DNA of 64,000 nt from Nitrospira sp. (GTDB taxonomy: Bacteria > Nitrospirota > Nitrospiria > Nitrospirales > Nitrospiraceae). The translations under genes were made by a program, and so were the position numbers. The DNA lies in NCBI GenBank assembly GCA_031315995.1, contig JALDRG010000006.1:214285-278284 (forward strand), read 5' to 3'. The notes under the pieces were generated by a model. It did not search any database, was not told where the DNA came from, and was given only the letters and a program-made list of their open reading frames with translations. Below, one piece after another: positions 17,633-26,127 of the stretch; position 1 is the stretch's first letter; every line of letters begins with the position of its first letter.

Positions 17633-19236
17633 TTCTTTGTATCCATTCCTCCTGATCCAGATTTACCGATTCCTGACTCAGCAGACGAAGAGGCACCGGA
17701 AGGACCTTCCCAGAAGGCACCCGTCCGGAAAAAATCTCCACGTGGCGAATACGCGTACGTAAATCCCAACAGAACCATTTGCTTAGAGAATCCGAGATCC
17801 GCGGCACTGAAACCACTTGTTTGTTGATTCTCAAACATCAACCATTGGTGGCTCAGTCTGGCCGCCAACATCGGTGTGATGAGATAGTTGAGAGATACCG
17901 TCGTGCCGTAGGTGCTGAAGGTCGTACCAATAGTATCTGAGGTAAAGGTACTCCGTGCATAATTAAAAAGCGCCTGAGCACTCAGCTTGTCAGTAATTCC
18001 GGCAATACCTCCCAATATGGCTGTATGTGTGTATATGGGCCCTGCAGATTGAACAAAGCTTGGAAACACGCCTAGATTGTACATGAATGTTACACGATAA
18101 GATCCGGGTGCAGCGATTCCTCCTGGCATATTCATCCCAGAAAGAAGTGGGAGGAACCCTCCACCACTAGCTGCACTTGCCCCACTGGTTCCCATTGTCT
18201 CTTGAATTTCACTGCCTAATTTTCTGAGGAAAGATGAGCCCGAAGCATAACTTACGCTAAAACCTCCTGTCGGAAACATCGTTGCCGGGATTCTTCGCTG
18301 TCCTCCGCTGGCAGACGATGCGGGAATCGGCTCGATAAGTGTCAGCCCTCCATTCACCGATGAGTTCCATTCCTTGGTCCAACTTCTTCCCCAACCTAGC
18401 GTGCCGCCATGCGTCGCATAGTCGCCGAATTGCGCTTGGGACATTTGCGTGAAGGTATATTTCACGTTTAATGTATCCACAGCGGAAATTCTTGACGTTG
18501 GTCCGGCGGAGATAGAGTGGGTTGTGGTATCAAATACAGTATTTGCTGGTTGTCCAGAAGTGGTCGACGACGGTGCGAGCGCGGCACCGAAACTAAGCTG
18601 CGAATAGGTATACGTGGTTTGAAAATCTGTCGTGGGTGAAAGCGAGTAAGAATCGGCAAACCCAGCAGTAAACATGGTGGTCCTGATTCGTTGAGTCAGA
18701 AGTCCAGAGTCAACGGGCCCTGCGATCCCAACCCCTCCAGTGCCGAAACCTCCACCAAATCCGCCTCCAATCCCCCCTCCAAGGCTTCCAGCACCAAATG
18801 CCGGGGCCGAAGGCGTATATTGATAGGTTCCGAAGACTCGGAACCCACGCATTCGTGGCAAAACCCGATTCACGGCTTGCGAGAGATCTACTCCGGCAGT
18901 GGCATTGAATCCCACGTTATCAAGAGCTGAATTATTCACAAACTTCTGAACCACGGCTCCAACGGAGAGATTTGCCTTCACGAGCGAATTGCCCTGGAGA
19001 AAGTTTAGCTGAGGAGTGATTATCGTGATGAGATCATCTGCTTTAGCACCTGCTGACAACTGCGACTTTGGAGTAAAAAACACGTTACTATCGTACTGCT
19101 CGGTAACCGACAACGACGGGACCACGCGTATCTGTTGGGCTGCGGAGTCAGGTATGCTCCACCACAATACCAGGGCCAAAACCCCCAAACTAAACCGAGA
19201 TATCTTCAAGCACTGGTCACGGCACAACAATGACAT
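17629..19236 (-). CDS. Outer-membrane beta-barrel protein of the exopolysaccharide locus
   Basis: 535 residues from the in-frame ATG at 19236, which gives a clean signal peptide (ISRFSLGVLALVLWW, cleaved near DSAAQQ). An upstream start at 19425 would lie deep inside the preceding gene. The mature part shows alternating amphipathic strands and ends in a long repetitive beta pattern, with a Gly-rich loop around residues 190-215. The start (VVPSLSVTEQYDSNVFFTP) resembles the outer-membrane proteins accompanying XrtA/PEP-CTERM loci. It probably forms part of the export channel or a scaffold. Overlaps the genes on both sides. Confidence 0.78.
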   Translation of the reverse strand: MSLLCRDQCLKISRFSLGVLALVLWWSIPDSAAQQIRVVPSLSVTEQYDSNVFFTPKSQLSAGAKADDLITIITPQLNFLQGNSLVKANLSVGAVVQKFVNNSALDNVGFNATAGVDLSQAVNRVLPRMRGFRVFGTYQYTPSAPAFGAGSLGGGIGGGFGGGFGTGGVGIAGPVDSGLLTQRIRTTMFTAGFADSYSLSPTTDFQTTYTYSQLSFGAALAPSSTTSGQPANTVFDTTTHSISAGPTSRISAVDTLNVKYTFTQMSQAQFGDYATHGGTLGWGRSWTKEWNSSVNGGLTLIEPIPASSASGGQRRIPATMFPTGGFSVSYASGSSFLRKLGSEIQETMGTSGASAASGGGFLPLLSGMNMPGGIAAPGSYRVTFMYNLGVFPSFVQSAGPIYTHTAILGGIAGITDKLSAQALFNYARSTFTSDTIGTTFSTYGTTVSLNYLITPMLAARLSHQWLMFENQQTSGFSAADLGFSKQMVLLGFTYAYSPRGDFFRTGAFWEGPSGASSSAESGIGKSGSGGMDTKK

Positions 19237-19840
19237 CACCAGCCTTGAGGAAGAAATTTCCCTCCGAGTTTTTACCTTGAATGATATCTTCATAGGGAAC
19301 GGGAATCTGAACCTGTTTCGGCTGTCCTTGGCCATTAGGAACAACCCGCAGCACATGGATTTTGTTTCTCGAAGCGAAGGTCGTGAACCCTCCAGCCAAG
19401 GAGATGCCCTGCAAAACCGTCGCATACGATTTTAGCGGCACCTTGCCTGGTTTTGAGACTTCACCCAGCACATACACATAGTAACTATTTACCTCTTTGA
19501 CTTGGACCGAAACTGTTGGATTAGACATGAACTCAGCTAATCCATCCGCAATTCTCTTGGCTAAGACATTGGAAGTCATTCCTGCCGCCTGAACATCGCC
19601 AATTAACGGCATAGAGATCTTCCCATCAGGACGAATAATTACTTCTCGTGAGAGCTCCTGATTTCGCCAAACATTAACAACGAGAACATCCTCCGGTCCT
19701 AACAAAAACTCATTCGGAGGAATATAAGTGACATTAAAGTCTATTTGTTCATTGCCGATCCAACATCCCGGGAGGGTCAGAAGAATACTAAAACCAATAC
19801 ATACCCCCCCTCGCAACCATCTGCAACCGAAAGTTTTCAA
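19217..19840 (-). CDS. Wza-like polysaccharide export lipoprotein
   Basis: I prefer the TTG at 19840: AAAGGAG sits eight bases upstream, and the resulting 207-residue protein starts LKTFGCRWLRGG with a lipobox LTLPGC near residue 25. The frame is open further to 19945. The body has the Poly_export domain (GPEDVLVVNVWRNQEL, RPDGKISMPLIGDVQ, then NPTVSVQVKEVNS) and an SLBB-like part (YVLGEVSKPGKVPL). It lacks the C-terminal helix of E. coli Wza, so it may not itself span the outer membrane. It is a tandem paralogue of the next gene. Confidence 0.87.
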   Translation of the reverse strand: MKTFGCRWLRGGVCIGFSILLTLPGCWIGNEQIDFNVTYIPPNEFLLGPEDVLVVNVWRNQELSREVIIRPDGKISMPLIGDVQAAGMTSNVLAKRIADGLAEFMSNPTVSVQVKEVNSYYVYVLGEVSKPGKVPLKSYATVLQGISLAGGFTTFASRNKIHVLRVVPNGQGQPKQVQIPVPYEDIIQGKNSEGNFFLKAGDVIVVP

Positions 19841-19901
19841 TTTCCCAACTCCTTTAGCTCGCTTCAGCGAAATGTCACCGCACACGCCGATCAACTTTGA
19901 T

Positions 19902-20603
19902 CTACCTTGACGGCAACACCACCATCGTTTCAGAAGGCACGACAATCTGATCTCCCGGTTTTAGTTCTATGTTTTGGTCAGACCCATCTCTCAGAACAAT
20001 GTCGTCATAACTTGCCTTAATCTTATTTAACCCCTCACCGTCTTTCCCGAAACGAAATACCACAATCTTGTTCCGGGCAGCTACCTGAGTGAATCCGTGG
20101 GCAATCGTAATCGCTTGCAGCAAAGTCGTTTTACTTTTCAACGGATATTTCCCAGGAGCATTCACTTCACCAAGGACATAAATCTGATAACTATTCACCT
20201 CACGAACCAGGATCGAAACCGTCGGATTTTCCATATAAGATTTCAAACGCGCCGAAATCTCTTCGGTCAACTGCGCCGCAGTCCGTCCCACTGCCGACAC
20301 ATCTCCAATTAGCGGCAGAGAAATTCTTCCATCAGGCCGAACCTGCACCTGCTTGGAGAGATCCGCATTCTTCCACACAGTAATTTCCAGAACGTCTTCG
20401 GGACCCATAATATAATCTGGCGTTACCGTAAGTGATGACTTTTCCGCGCCTTCTGCCCCATGGCGCACACCAGATGGGCTCACTCCTTGAGATGATCCCG
20501 CCACCAATATCACTTTAGGCACCTGATCGAATTGGCTGGAATGCGCCACACCAACCAAGTTCCCCATAAGGACAGTTACGCCGAGTAGGACCTTAACATT
20601 CAT
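19902..20603 (-). CDS. Wza-like polysaccharide export protein, non-lipidated paralogue
   Basis: 233 residues; first gene of the exopolysaccharide operon, with CAGGAG upstream of the ATG. A Sec-type signal peptide (VKVLLGVTVLMGNLVGVAHS) has no lipobox cysteine. Poly_export and SLBB-like segments (GPEDVLEITVWKNADL, RPDGRISLPLIGDVS, YVLGEVNAPGKYPL) are closely similar to the lipoprotein gene just downstream, indicating tandem duplication. It ends DQIVVPSETMVVLPSR. It likely forms a periplasmic ring or adaptor of the export machine. Confidence 0.88.
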   Translation of the reverse strand: MNVKVLLGVTVLMGNLVGVAHSSQFDQVPKVILVAGSSQGVSPSGVRHGAEGAEKSSLTVTPDYIMGPEDVLEITVWKNADLSKQVQVRPDGRISLPLIGDVSAVGRTAAQLTEEISARLKSYMENPTVSILVREVNSYQIYVLGEVNAPGKYPLKSKTTLLQAITIAHGFTQVAARNKIVVFRFGKDGEGLNKIKASYDDIVLRDGSDQNIELKPGDQIVVPSETMVVLPSR

Positions 20604-20701
20604 GACTTATTCTCCTGAATAAATTCCAGCTGGCCACTTGCAACAACCCTCTAGCATGTATCCCCCCATCGGAAACGGAAACTTCAAACGAACGGTAACG
20701 T

Positions 20702-20860
20702 CTAGCGTACTTCCTCCAGCATCAGGGTCACGACCGGCATAATGGGGGTCGGAACATGAACTTTCATCATCTGACCAAGCGACGGCTCAAGTGACATGAA
20801 GCTCAACATCCCATCACTACTGGATATTCGCTGACTCACGGTTCGAAAGCGAAATCTCAT
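20702..20860 (-). CDS. Possible small protein upstream of the exopolysaccharide operon
   Basis: ATG at 20860 to TAG at 20702 encodes 52 residues beginning MRFRFRTVSQRISSSDG and rich in Met and Val near the end (VHVPTPIMPVVTLML). The ribosome site is weak (TTAGG). It lies about 100 bases before the first operon gene on the same strand, so it could be a leader peptide or a remnant. Function unknown. Confidence 0.25.
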   Translation of the reverse strand: MRFRFRTVSQRISSSDGMLSFMSLEPSLGQMMKVHVPTPIMPVVTLMLEEVR

Positions 20861-21193
20861 CCTAACTGCATAGATCGCGCATTTGTGGAAGCGAAATTAT
20901 CTCCCAAATATTCTATGTCGAGCTACCTTGTCCCAAACCGCGGGCCAGCCAAGATTCATGCCTCCTGCGGTCAAGCACATTTTTTCAATTAATTTAATAG
21001 AAGCCGCCGCGACTGTCGAGTTACGACAAAGTGCAATTTGCCACAACAATCAAGTGAGAGGAATGGGACGATTCACGAGCTTTAGCCAATCTAGGCCTAA
21101 GCAATCAAATATTCTATCTGTATCGGAGTATAGAAGTAAGAGCTTGAACGAACAATACCAATGATGTACGGATAGTCCCCTCAAAAGTATAAT

Positions 21194-21222
21194 TTGACTA
21201 CCTCGAAAGTATTATGTAGCAT
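21194..21222 (+). promoter_or_regulatory. Candidate promoter of the LuxR-type regulator
   Basis: TTGACT (21194-21199) and TAGCAT (21217-21222) are 17 bases apart, about 80 bases before the GTG start at 21304. Visual match only. Confidence 0.35.
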
Positions 21223-21303
21223 TACTAGTGACAGACTCATGCTCTAAGTTATCAGAAATAGTGCAATTGTCTAGAGAGACTAAGGACATTACGGAGTAAC
21301 GCC

Positions 21304-21915
21304 GTGGCTCAAAATGCTGTAAATTCTCAGGAACCCGTTGATAACCTGGCCGATCAACGCGCAGGTGCCGGAATCGTCGTTTTATCTTCGTCGATGCAAT
21401 TGTTACATATGAATCGACAAGCTGCAGAGCTGTCGAAGCTCATCAACATGGCCGAAAGCGGCGGCGCACCGGCAAAGGCAGCGCAAGGGGTACTTCCTTC
21501 GGCCCTCACCGAACTCTGCACAGAAATCATGAAGGCCCTCCAAGTTCGCACTGAGGCAAAAGACTGGGAACAGTTTGAGGTCAAGCGAATCGCAGGAAAC
21601 GCAAACCAACCAGTACTCCTTCGAGGCTTTGGCCTGCCTGACCGAGGTGGAATCCAATATGCACGCCTAGTTGTGACATTGGAAGAGCTGGGCCGTCGAC
21701 AACAACTCAATACCGATCAGGCCAAGGAACGGTTTCAGCTTACAAACAGAGAGCAATCTGTGGTCGAAAATTTGGCAAAAGGATGGACCAATAAAGAAAT
21801 CGCTAACGCACTCAAGATCACTGAGCAGACAGTGAAGGAACATATCAAACACATCATGCGCAAAACAAATTCCACAACCCGAACAGGGGTTCTAGTTCAA
21901 GTCTTCCGTTCCTAG
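21304..21915 (+). CDS. LuxR-type transcriptional regulator
   Basis: 203 residues from GTG 21304, preceded by GGAG. The C-terminal part (about 140-203) is a GerE/LuxR helix-turn-helix: LTNREQSVVENLAKGWTNKE, then ITEQTVKEHIKHIMRKTNS. The N-terminal 120 residues resemble a PAS-like sensor (GIVVLSSSMQLLHMNRQA), not a phospho-receiver, since no Asp pocket is seen. Similar regulators occur next to XrtA-type exopolysaccharide loci. Because it diverges from the operon at 20603 it is a good candidate for its regulator (inference). Confidence 0.85.
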   Translation: MAQNAVNSQEPVDNLADQRAGAGIVVLSSSMQLLHMNRQAAELSKLINMAESGGAPAKAAQGVLPSALTELCTEIMKALQVRTEAKDWEQFEVKRIAGNANQPVLLRGFGLPDRGGIQYARLVVTLEELGRRQQLNTDQAKERFQLTNREQSVVENLAKGWTNKEIANALKITEQTVKEHIKHIMRKTNSTTRTGVLVQVFRS

Positions 21916-21985
21916 TATTTTAACTCCTGAAGTCCCACAATAAACCAACTAATTGTGATGCAAGCCTCGTAGTGCTCCCCTGAAA

Positions 21986-22817
21986 TCAAGCCATCTGGGT
22001 TACTTGTTGGGCGCGGTATTGGACCGGGCTTCGATACCCCAGCGCCTGATGCGGTCGTTCCTGGTTGTACCATGTGACCCAGTCCCGAATGATCCGACGC
22101 GCCTCCTCAAAGGTCTGGAACGTGTGTTGCCAGACGCACTCTTCTTTCAGACTCCGAAAAAACCGTTCGATCATCCCATTCTGTTCCGGCGTATAGGGCG
22201 TGATGAACTCCTGCTGCAGGCGAGAGTCGCGATAGGCCTGTCGAACCCGCCGACTCTGGAAGATCAGGCCATTGTCGCTTCGCAGTACGGGAGCCCCCGA
22301 TCGGACGCAGTGTCCCGAACCGCTGAAGACAGGCGGCTTCCACCGCCCGTTCCGCCTCCTTCACCCGACTCCGGAGGGCGAACTCGTAGCCGATGAGTTC
22401 CCGGTCATGGCAATCATTCACGGCGGCGAGATGCGCCCAGCCATCGTGCCCACAGGGAATATGCGTCACATCCAGCGCCCACCGTTCGTTGCTCCGACTC
22501 GCCCGACTCACCCAGCCGCGCACCCGCGGCCGTGGGGTAGAGGACCGTTGATGTACGAACCACCGCTTCTGCTTCACGATCCGGTACACCGCCTTGCGAT
22601 TCACAACGAGCCCATCACGGAATCGCAACAGCACCCACAGCCGCCGATACCCGAATGTGGGATGCGGCTGGATCAGCTGGTGTAGTCGCTCGGTCCACGG
22701 CGGATCTACGGTCCTCTGTCGTGCGCAGAGTGCGCCCCGCCGATGCAAGCCGACACGACTGACTCCCAATACCCGACAACTCTGCCGTTCCGAGACATCC
22801 GGTCGTGCTGCTTTCAC
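21986..22817 (-). pseudogene. IS3-family transposase OrfB (element 1), frameshifted
   Basis: The DDE integrase half. The first frame runs from GTG 22817 through LDVTHIPCGHDG (first Asp) to RFGTLRPIGG and then goes out of frame. The second frame resumes with VLRSDNGLIFQ (second Asp) and NGMIERFFRSLKEE (Glu), ending RAQQVTQMA at 21986. Removing one G from the five-G run (22294-22298 on the + strand as C) restores a continuous protein reading IGAPVLRSDNG. All catalytic residues are present, so the only visible lesion is the extra base. Confidence 0.85.
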
Positions 22818-23140
22818 ACGTCGGATGTCTTCCGGTCCAAAGGGTAGGGCTTCAAGGCCTCCCGTAAGATGTCGTTATCCAGCACCAAGTCCCCAATCTT
22901 CTGTTTCAACTTCTTGATCTGCTCCTCCTTCAGCGCCGCTTCATCCCGAGGGCGACGGCGGAGCGCATTCTCGGCTCCCAGCATAAACTTCTCCCGCCAG
23001 TCCTCGACTTCCGCCACCGTCAGCCCGTGCGTCCGCGCCGCCTCCGCCACGGAGAGCTCGCCGTTCAGAATACTGACCACCAGCGCCACCCGCCGTTTGG
23101 CCGTCCAGCGTTCAATGGGTTCAATTGCGTCTGCTGCCAT
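22814..23140 (-). CDS. IS3-family transposase OrfA (element 1)
   Basis: 108 residues from ATG 23140, with GAGGAGGTGG before it; the open frame continues upstream but outside the element. A helix-turn-helix (RRVALVVSILNGELSVAEAA, then GLTVAEVEDWREKF) is followed by a leucine-zipper-like coiled coil (KEEQIKKLKQKIGDLVLDND). This is the DNA-binding half of the transposase. The stop overlaps the GTG start of orfB in GTGTGA, the usual coupling in this group. The frame is intact. Confidence 0.82.
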   Translation of the reverse strand: MAADAIEPIERWTAKRRVALVVSILNGELSVAEAARTHGLTVAEVEDWREKFMLGAENALRRRPRDEAALKEEQIKKLKQKIGDLVLDNDILREALKPYPLDRKTSDV

Positions 23141-23189
23141 CTCGCCACCTCCTCGGTCCTCTTCAGACCATGTCTGAGGGGTGGTCTCA

Positions 23190-23345
23190 ATTTCAAAAGG
23201 AGCAAGATAGCCTGTCGCGAATCTAATGTGGGAGCCAGCCATGTCTCGGCGGATACTGGGCTGCTGCCGGTTTCCAAGACACCGAGTGATCATCTGACGT
23301 TGGTCCCCCTTTCGAGACAATATCCGAATGGAATTGACCCATCCC
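23190..23345. repeat. Spacer with extra IS-end-like sequence
   Basis: The 156 bases between the two insertion sequences include TGACGTTGGTCCCCCTTTCG at 23295-23314, which closely resembles the left end of element 2 at 23346 (TGACGTTGCCCCCGTTTCGA). It may be the remaining tip of a third, deleted copy. No gene is seen. Confidence 0.4.
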
Positions 23346-23373
23346 TGACGTTGCCCCCGTTTCGAGATAACTC

Positions 23374-24171
23374 TTAACCAGAGCAGACGACTTCTTCGAC
23401 GATCCATTCTTCCTGATGTTGGCTGACGAACTCGCTTGGCGTCAGGTGGCCGAGTGAGCTGTGAGGCCGACGCTGATTGTAGTCCACGCGCCAGACTTCG
23501 ATGATGGCTCGTGCCTCGGCGAGCGAAGTAAACTGGTGCACGTTCAAACATTCGTCGCGCAGCCGCCCGTTAAATGATTCAATGAAGGCATTTTCCACGG
23601 GTTTGCCTGGTCGAATAACGTCGAGATGAACACCCCGCCGATAGGCCCAGTCTTCCAGTGCGCGCGATTGGAATTCCGTCCCATGATCGACCGTAATGGA
23701 GCGGGGCCCCGTTGCCTCGCCGAGGACGCGATTGAGGAGCTGGCCGACGATCTCCCCGAACATCCGTCCCCTTGCCTCCACGACTGGACTGGAGCGACTC
23801 CAGTTATCGATGACCGTCAAGATTCGAAACGGCCGTCCATCCGCCAAGGTATCATGCACAAAGTCCATGCTCCACCGCTCGCGGGGACCGGTCGGCATTG
23901 GCGCGGGGCCGCGATGTAAGGCTCTGTGCTTGCGCCACCGCACCCGCAACTGAAGTCCATCCAGGCGATACAACCGACGGACTCGCGTTCGGTTCACGAG
24001 CCAGCCTTCTCGCCGCAGCAAGACCCAAATCCGCAGGTAGCCAAACCGAGGCCGCGCATGAGCCAGATTGCGAATGCGGAGCCGGAACGCCGATTGATCG
24101 TTCGCCCGACTCTGTCGATACCACGAGGCTCGTCCAAACTGGACGAGTCGACAGGCTCGCGCACCGCTCAC
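23374..24171 (-). CDS. IS3-family transposase OrfB (element 2)
   Basis: Integrase-type DDE domain with all three acidic residues: Asp in RWSMDFVHDTL, Asp in ITVDHGTEFQSR and Glu in ENAFIESFNGRLRDE. The in-frame start at 24171 is only the first GTG. The frame continues upstream without a stop to the slippery A-run, so the natural product is probably an OrfA-OrfB fusion made by -1 frameshifting. The amber codon in orfA should now prevent that. The C-terminus (RRPHSSLGHLTPSEFV) is the usual family ending. Confidence 0.88.
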   Translation of the reverse strand: MSGARACRLVQFGRASWYRQSRANDQSAFRLRIRNLAHARPRFGYLRIWVLLRREGWLVNRTRVRRLYRLDGLQLRVRWRKHRALHRGPAPMPTGPRERWSMDFVHDTLADGRPFRILTVIDNWSRSSPVVEARGRMFGEIVGQLLNRVLGEATGPRSITVDHGTEFQSRALEDWAYRRGVHLDVIRPGKPVENAFIESFNGRLRDECLNVHQFTSLAEARAIIEVWRVDYNQRRPHSSLGHLTPSEFVSQHQEEWIVEEVVCSG

Positions 24172-24221
24172 CTGAAACGTCCCGAGAAACCACTGGGCCA
24201 GTTCCCGGCGGCGGGCGGGCC

Positions 24222-24488
24222 TTAGACTTTTTTTCGGAGCGCCTCGGACAGCATGTGCTTGTCGAGGGAAAGATTGGCCACCAGCCGTTTGAGCCGGGCC
24301 TTCTCCTCTTCCACTTGCCGGAGCCGACGCAGTCCGCTCACACCGAGGTGCGCGTACTTCTTTTTCCAGGTGTAGAGGGTGGCTTCACTGACGCCCAGCT
24401 GCCGACAGAGGTCGCCGATCGGAGTGCCACTCTCGGCTTGCCGGATGGCATAGACGATCTACTCTTCGGAGAATGTCGGCCGCTTCAT
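24222..24488 (-). pseudogene. IS3-family transposase OrfA (element 2) with amber codon
   Basis: Reads MKRPTFSEE, then TAG at codon 10 (24459-24461 as CTA on +), then IVYAIRQAESGTPIGDLCRQ and on to ALRKKV before TAA at 24222. Homologues of this group have Gln at that position (EEQI), so a single C-to-T change explains the stop. Just before its own stop is a run of seven A (24228-24234), the heptamer used by IS3 elements for -1 frameshifting into orfB. Confidence 0.8.
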
Positions 24489-24571
24489 CGATCAACTCCT
24501 TTCGCAAGGGACCGTCGAAGCCGCCATCATACTCTAGTTTAGAAGTGCCGTCGTTTTCGGGAGATACGTCA

Positions 24572-24881
24572 ACGTCGTCCTGCCAGCAGTCGGTGCCGGC
24601 TATACTAAGCCACCCTGGTTTTCTGGAATCTCAATCAGACCCTAGCTGGTGACTTGAGTCCCGGATCGGTGCTGAAGATGTCCAGCACACCATAGCGAAC
24701 CAATGCCTCCTGAACTGCATCTGTGCAGGAGTCGCTCGTTCGGGTATTGAACTGCCGAGAGCAAATCTAGGCCGGCAAAGCCCTCGTTTCGTGGTCAGTT
24801 TCATACACTCGCGTGTTTCCCGCCGGCATACCGAATCTGTCGTCGCACTCTGCATATCGCCACAATCGCGTACAGACGGAA
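24572..24881. other. Intergenic, no gene recognised
   Basis: 310 bases between insertion element 2 and the phosphonopyruvate decarboxylase stop. One short - strand frame (24631-24885) has no recognisable content. If the phosphonate operon once continued, this is where it was cut. Confidence 0.45.
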
Positions 24882-26009
24882 TCACTTCTCAACAAAATCC
24901 ATGAATGCGTTTTTGTTTTGGCATGGAGTTGTTACCGGACGGCCAACATCTTTCCTGGCCCCACAGCGCACACGAATCTCCAACAAACTAGGGCCGATCG
25001 ACCCCTTTAGCGCCATAAGACCTGCATGAAGTTCCTGCTTGGATTGAGCACGAAACACCGACGCATAGGCGGCGGCGCGCGCAATGCCGGGAACATCCAC
25101 ATCGAATGCCACGGTCGGTTGGCCGCCCACCGAATCGTGTGCCCCATTGTTCAAAATAATATGCTTGAAGTTCGGTGGGTTCAGAACTCCATTGAGAGCA
25201 AGTGCGCCCATGTGCATAAGGAGAGCGCCGTCCCCGTCAAGGCAATAGACCGAGCGTCCTGGTTTTTGGAGCGCAATTCCGAGGGCAATTTGAGACGCGT
25301 GTCCCATTCCTCCCACAGTTAAGAAATCCCGTTGATGGCCCTCGCCCCGCTTGCTCCTATATTCGTACACTTCTCGAGAAGGCATGCCTGTCGTGGAAAC
25401 GAGCACATCGCGTTCGTCTAAAACATCGAGAACCTGCTGGATCGCCTCTTCACGAGACAGCGGAAACTCCCATTTATCAGCCCTGGATATCGGACATGAC
25501 TTGAACGTGCCCTTCCTGATGACGAGCGCATATGGTGTACCGGTCTTTAGAACATGGGCCAGTGCATCCGTGAGAGCGGTCTCCGCGTTGTCTACCTCCG
25601 GTCCCAGCACGGAATAGGGAATTTCCATGGCGTCGAGCATGGAGAGCATCACCCGCCCCTGCTTTTTATGCTGAGGCTCATCGTGCACTCCCGGTTCACC
25701 TCGCCATCCAATAACCAGCAACAAAGGGATGGAATACACCTCTATGTCGGCGAGCGATAAGAGCGGGTTGATGATGTTCCCCAACCCAGAATTCTGCAAA
25801 TAGACCAGGGGAACTTTTCGCGTCGCGAGATGGTACCCGAGGGCGAGCGCAACGGCGCCGCCTTCGTTGGCGCTGATGATGTGTCGACCGGCAAGCGGCA
25901 CCTGCTCCAGGCAGGCGCAGAACTCCTTCAGCAGAGAATCTGGCACTCCGGTGAAAAACTCCACCGCATTTGCCTGAAGATGCTGGATGAACTCCTGGGG
26001 GTCAATCAT
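24882..26009 (-). CDS. aepY: Phosphonopyruvate decarboxylase
   Basis: Thiamine-diphosphate enzyme converting phosphonopyruvate to phosphonoacetaldehyde, the irreversible step that pulls phosphonate synthesis forward. 375 residues. SANEGGAVALALGYH (Glu49) is the cofactor-activating Glu region. The ThDP/Mg motif runs from GDG at 259-261 to NN at 287-288. GVPDSLLKEF near the start and GAHDSVGGQPT are also typical. It follows the PEP mutase gene by 118 bases on the same strand. Sulfopyruvate decarboxylase is a relative, but the mutase neighbour favours the phosphonate assignment. Confidence 0.93.
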   Translation of the reverse strand: MIDPQEFIQHLQANAVEFFTGVPDSLLKEFCACLEQVPLAGRHIISANEGGAVALALGYHLATRKVPLVYLQNSGLGNIINPLLSLADIEVYSIPLLLVIGWRGEPGVHDEPQHKKQGRVMLSMLDAMEIPYSVLGPEVDNAETALTDALAHVLKTGTPYALVIRKGTFKSCPISRADKWEFPLSREEAIQQVLDVLDERDVLVSTTGMPSREVYEYRSKRGEGHQRDFLTVGGMGHASQIALGIALQKPGRSVYCLDGDGALLMHMGALALNGVLNPPNFKHIILNNGAHDSVGGQPTVAFDVDVPGIARAAAYASVFRAQSKQELHAGLMALKGSIGPSLLEIRVRCGARKDVGRPVTTPCQNKNAFMDFVEK

Positions 26010-26127
26010 GTCGTCTCATCTCCTGAGAACTACTCGGGCAAGCAGGCTTTCGCATGTCGCCCCGCTGGGAACAGACCATCGGTGCGCCCGTGGCAGATCT
26101 ACCAACCGAAATTATGTGGGAGCAACA

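Larger units (their letters stand above)
20604..21303. other. Divergent control region between exopolysaccharide operon and LuxR-type gene
   Basis: About 700 AT-richer bases. It should hold promoters for both directions; a candidate promoter for the rightward gene and a small leftward frame are listed separately. I found no clear sigma-54 motif. Confidence 0.5.
21970..23189 (-). mobile_element. IS3-family insertion sequence 1 (frameshifted transposase)
   Basis: About 1.2 kb containing an orfA/orfB pair read on the - strand. The ends are approximate: they were chosen from weak imperfect inverted repeats around CCCCT near 21977 and 23180. No target duplication was found. The orfB frame is broken (see its entry), so the copy is probably inactive. 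Confidence 0.7.
23346..24571 (-). mobile_element. IS3-family (IS407-like) insertion sequence 2
   Basis: About 1226 bases. The ends share an inverted terminal repeat, TGACGTTGCCCCCG at 23346 and TGACGTATCTCCCG read inward from 24571 (11 of 14 identical). It contains orfA with an internal stop and a full orfB linked by a seven-A slippery run. No matching target duplication was seen. Confidence 0.75.

Noticed and set aside
20604..20700. Sigma-54 promoter before the exopolysaccharide operon
   Set aside because: No GG-N10-GC pair with the right flanks could be placed convincingly.
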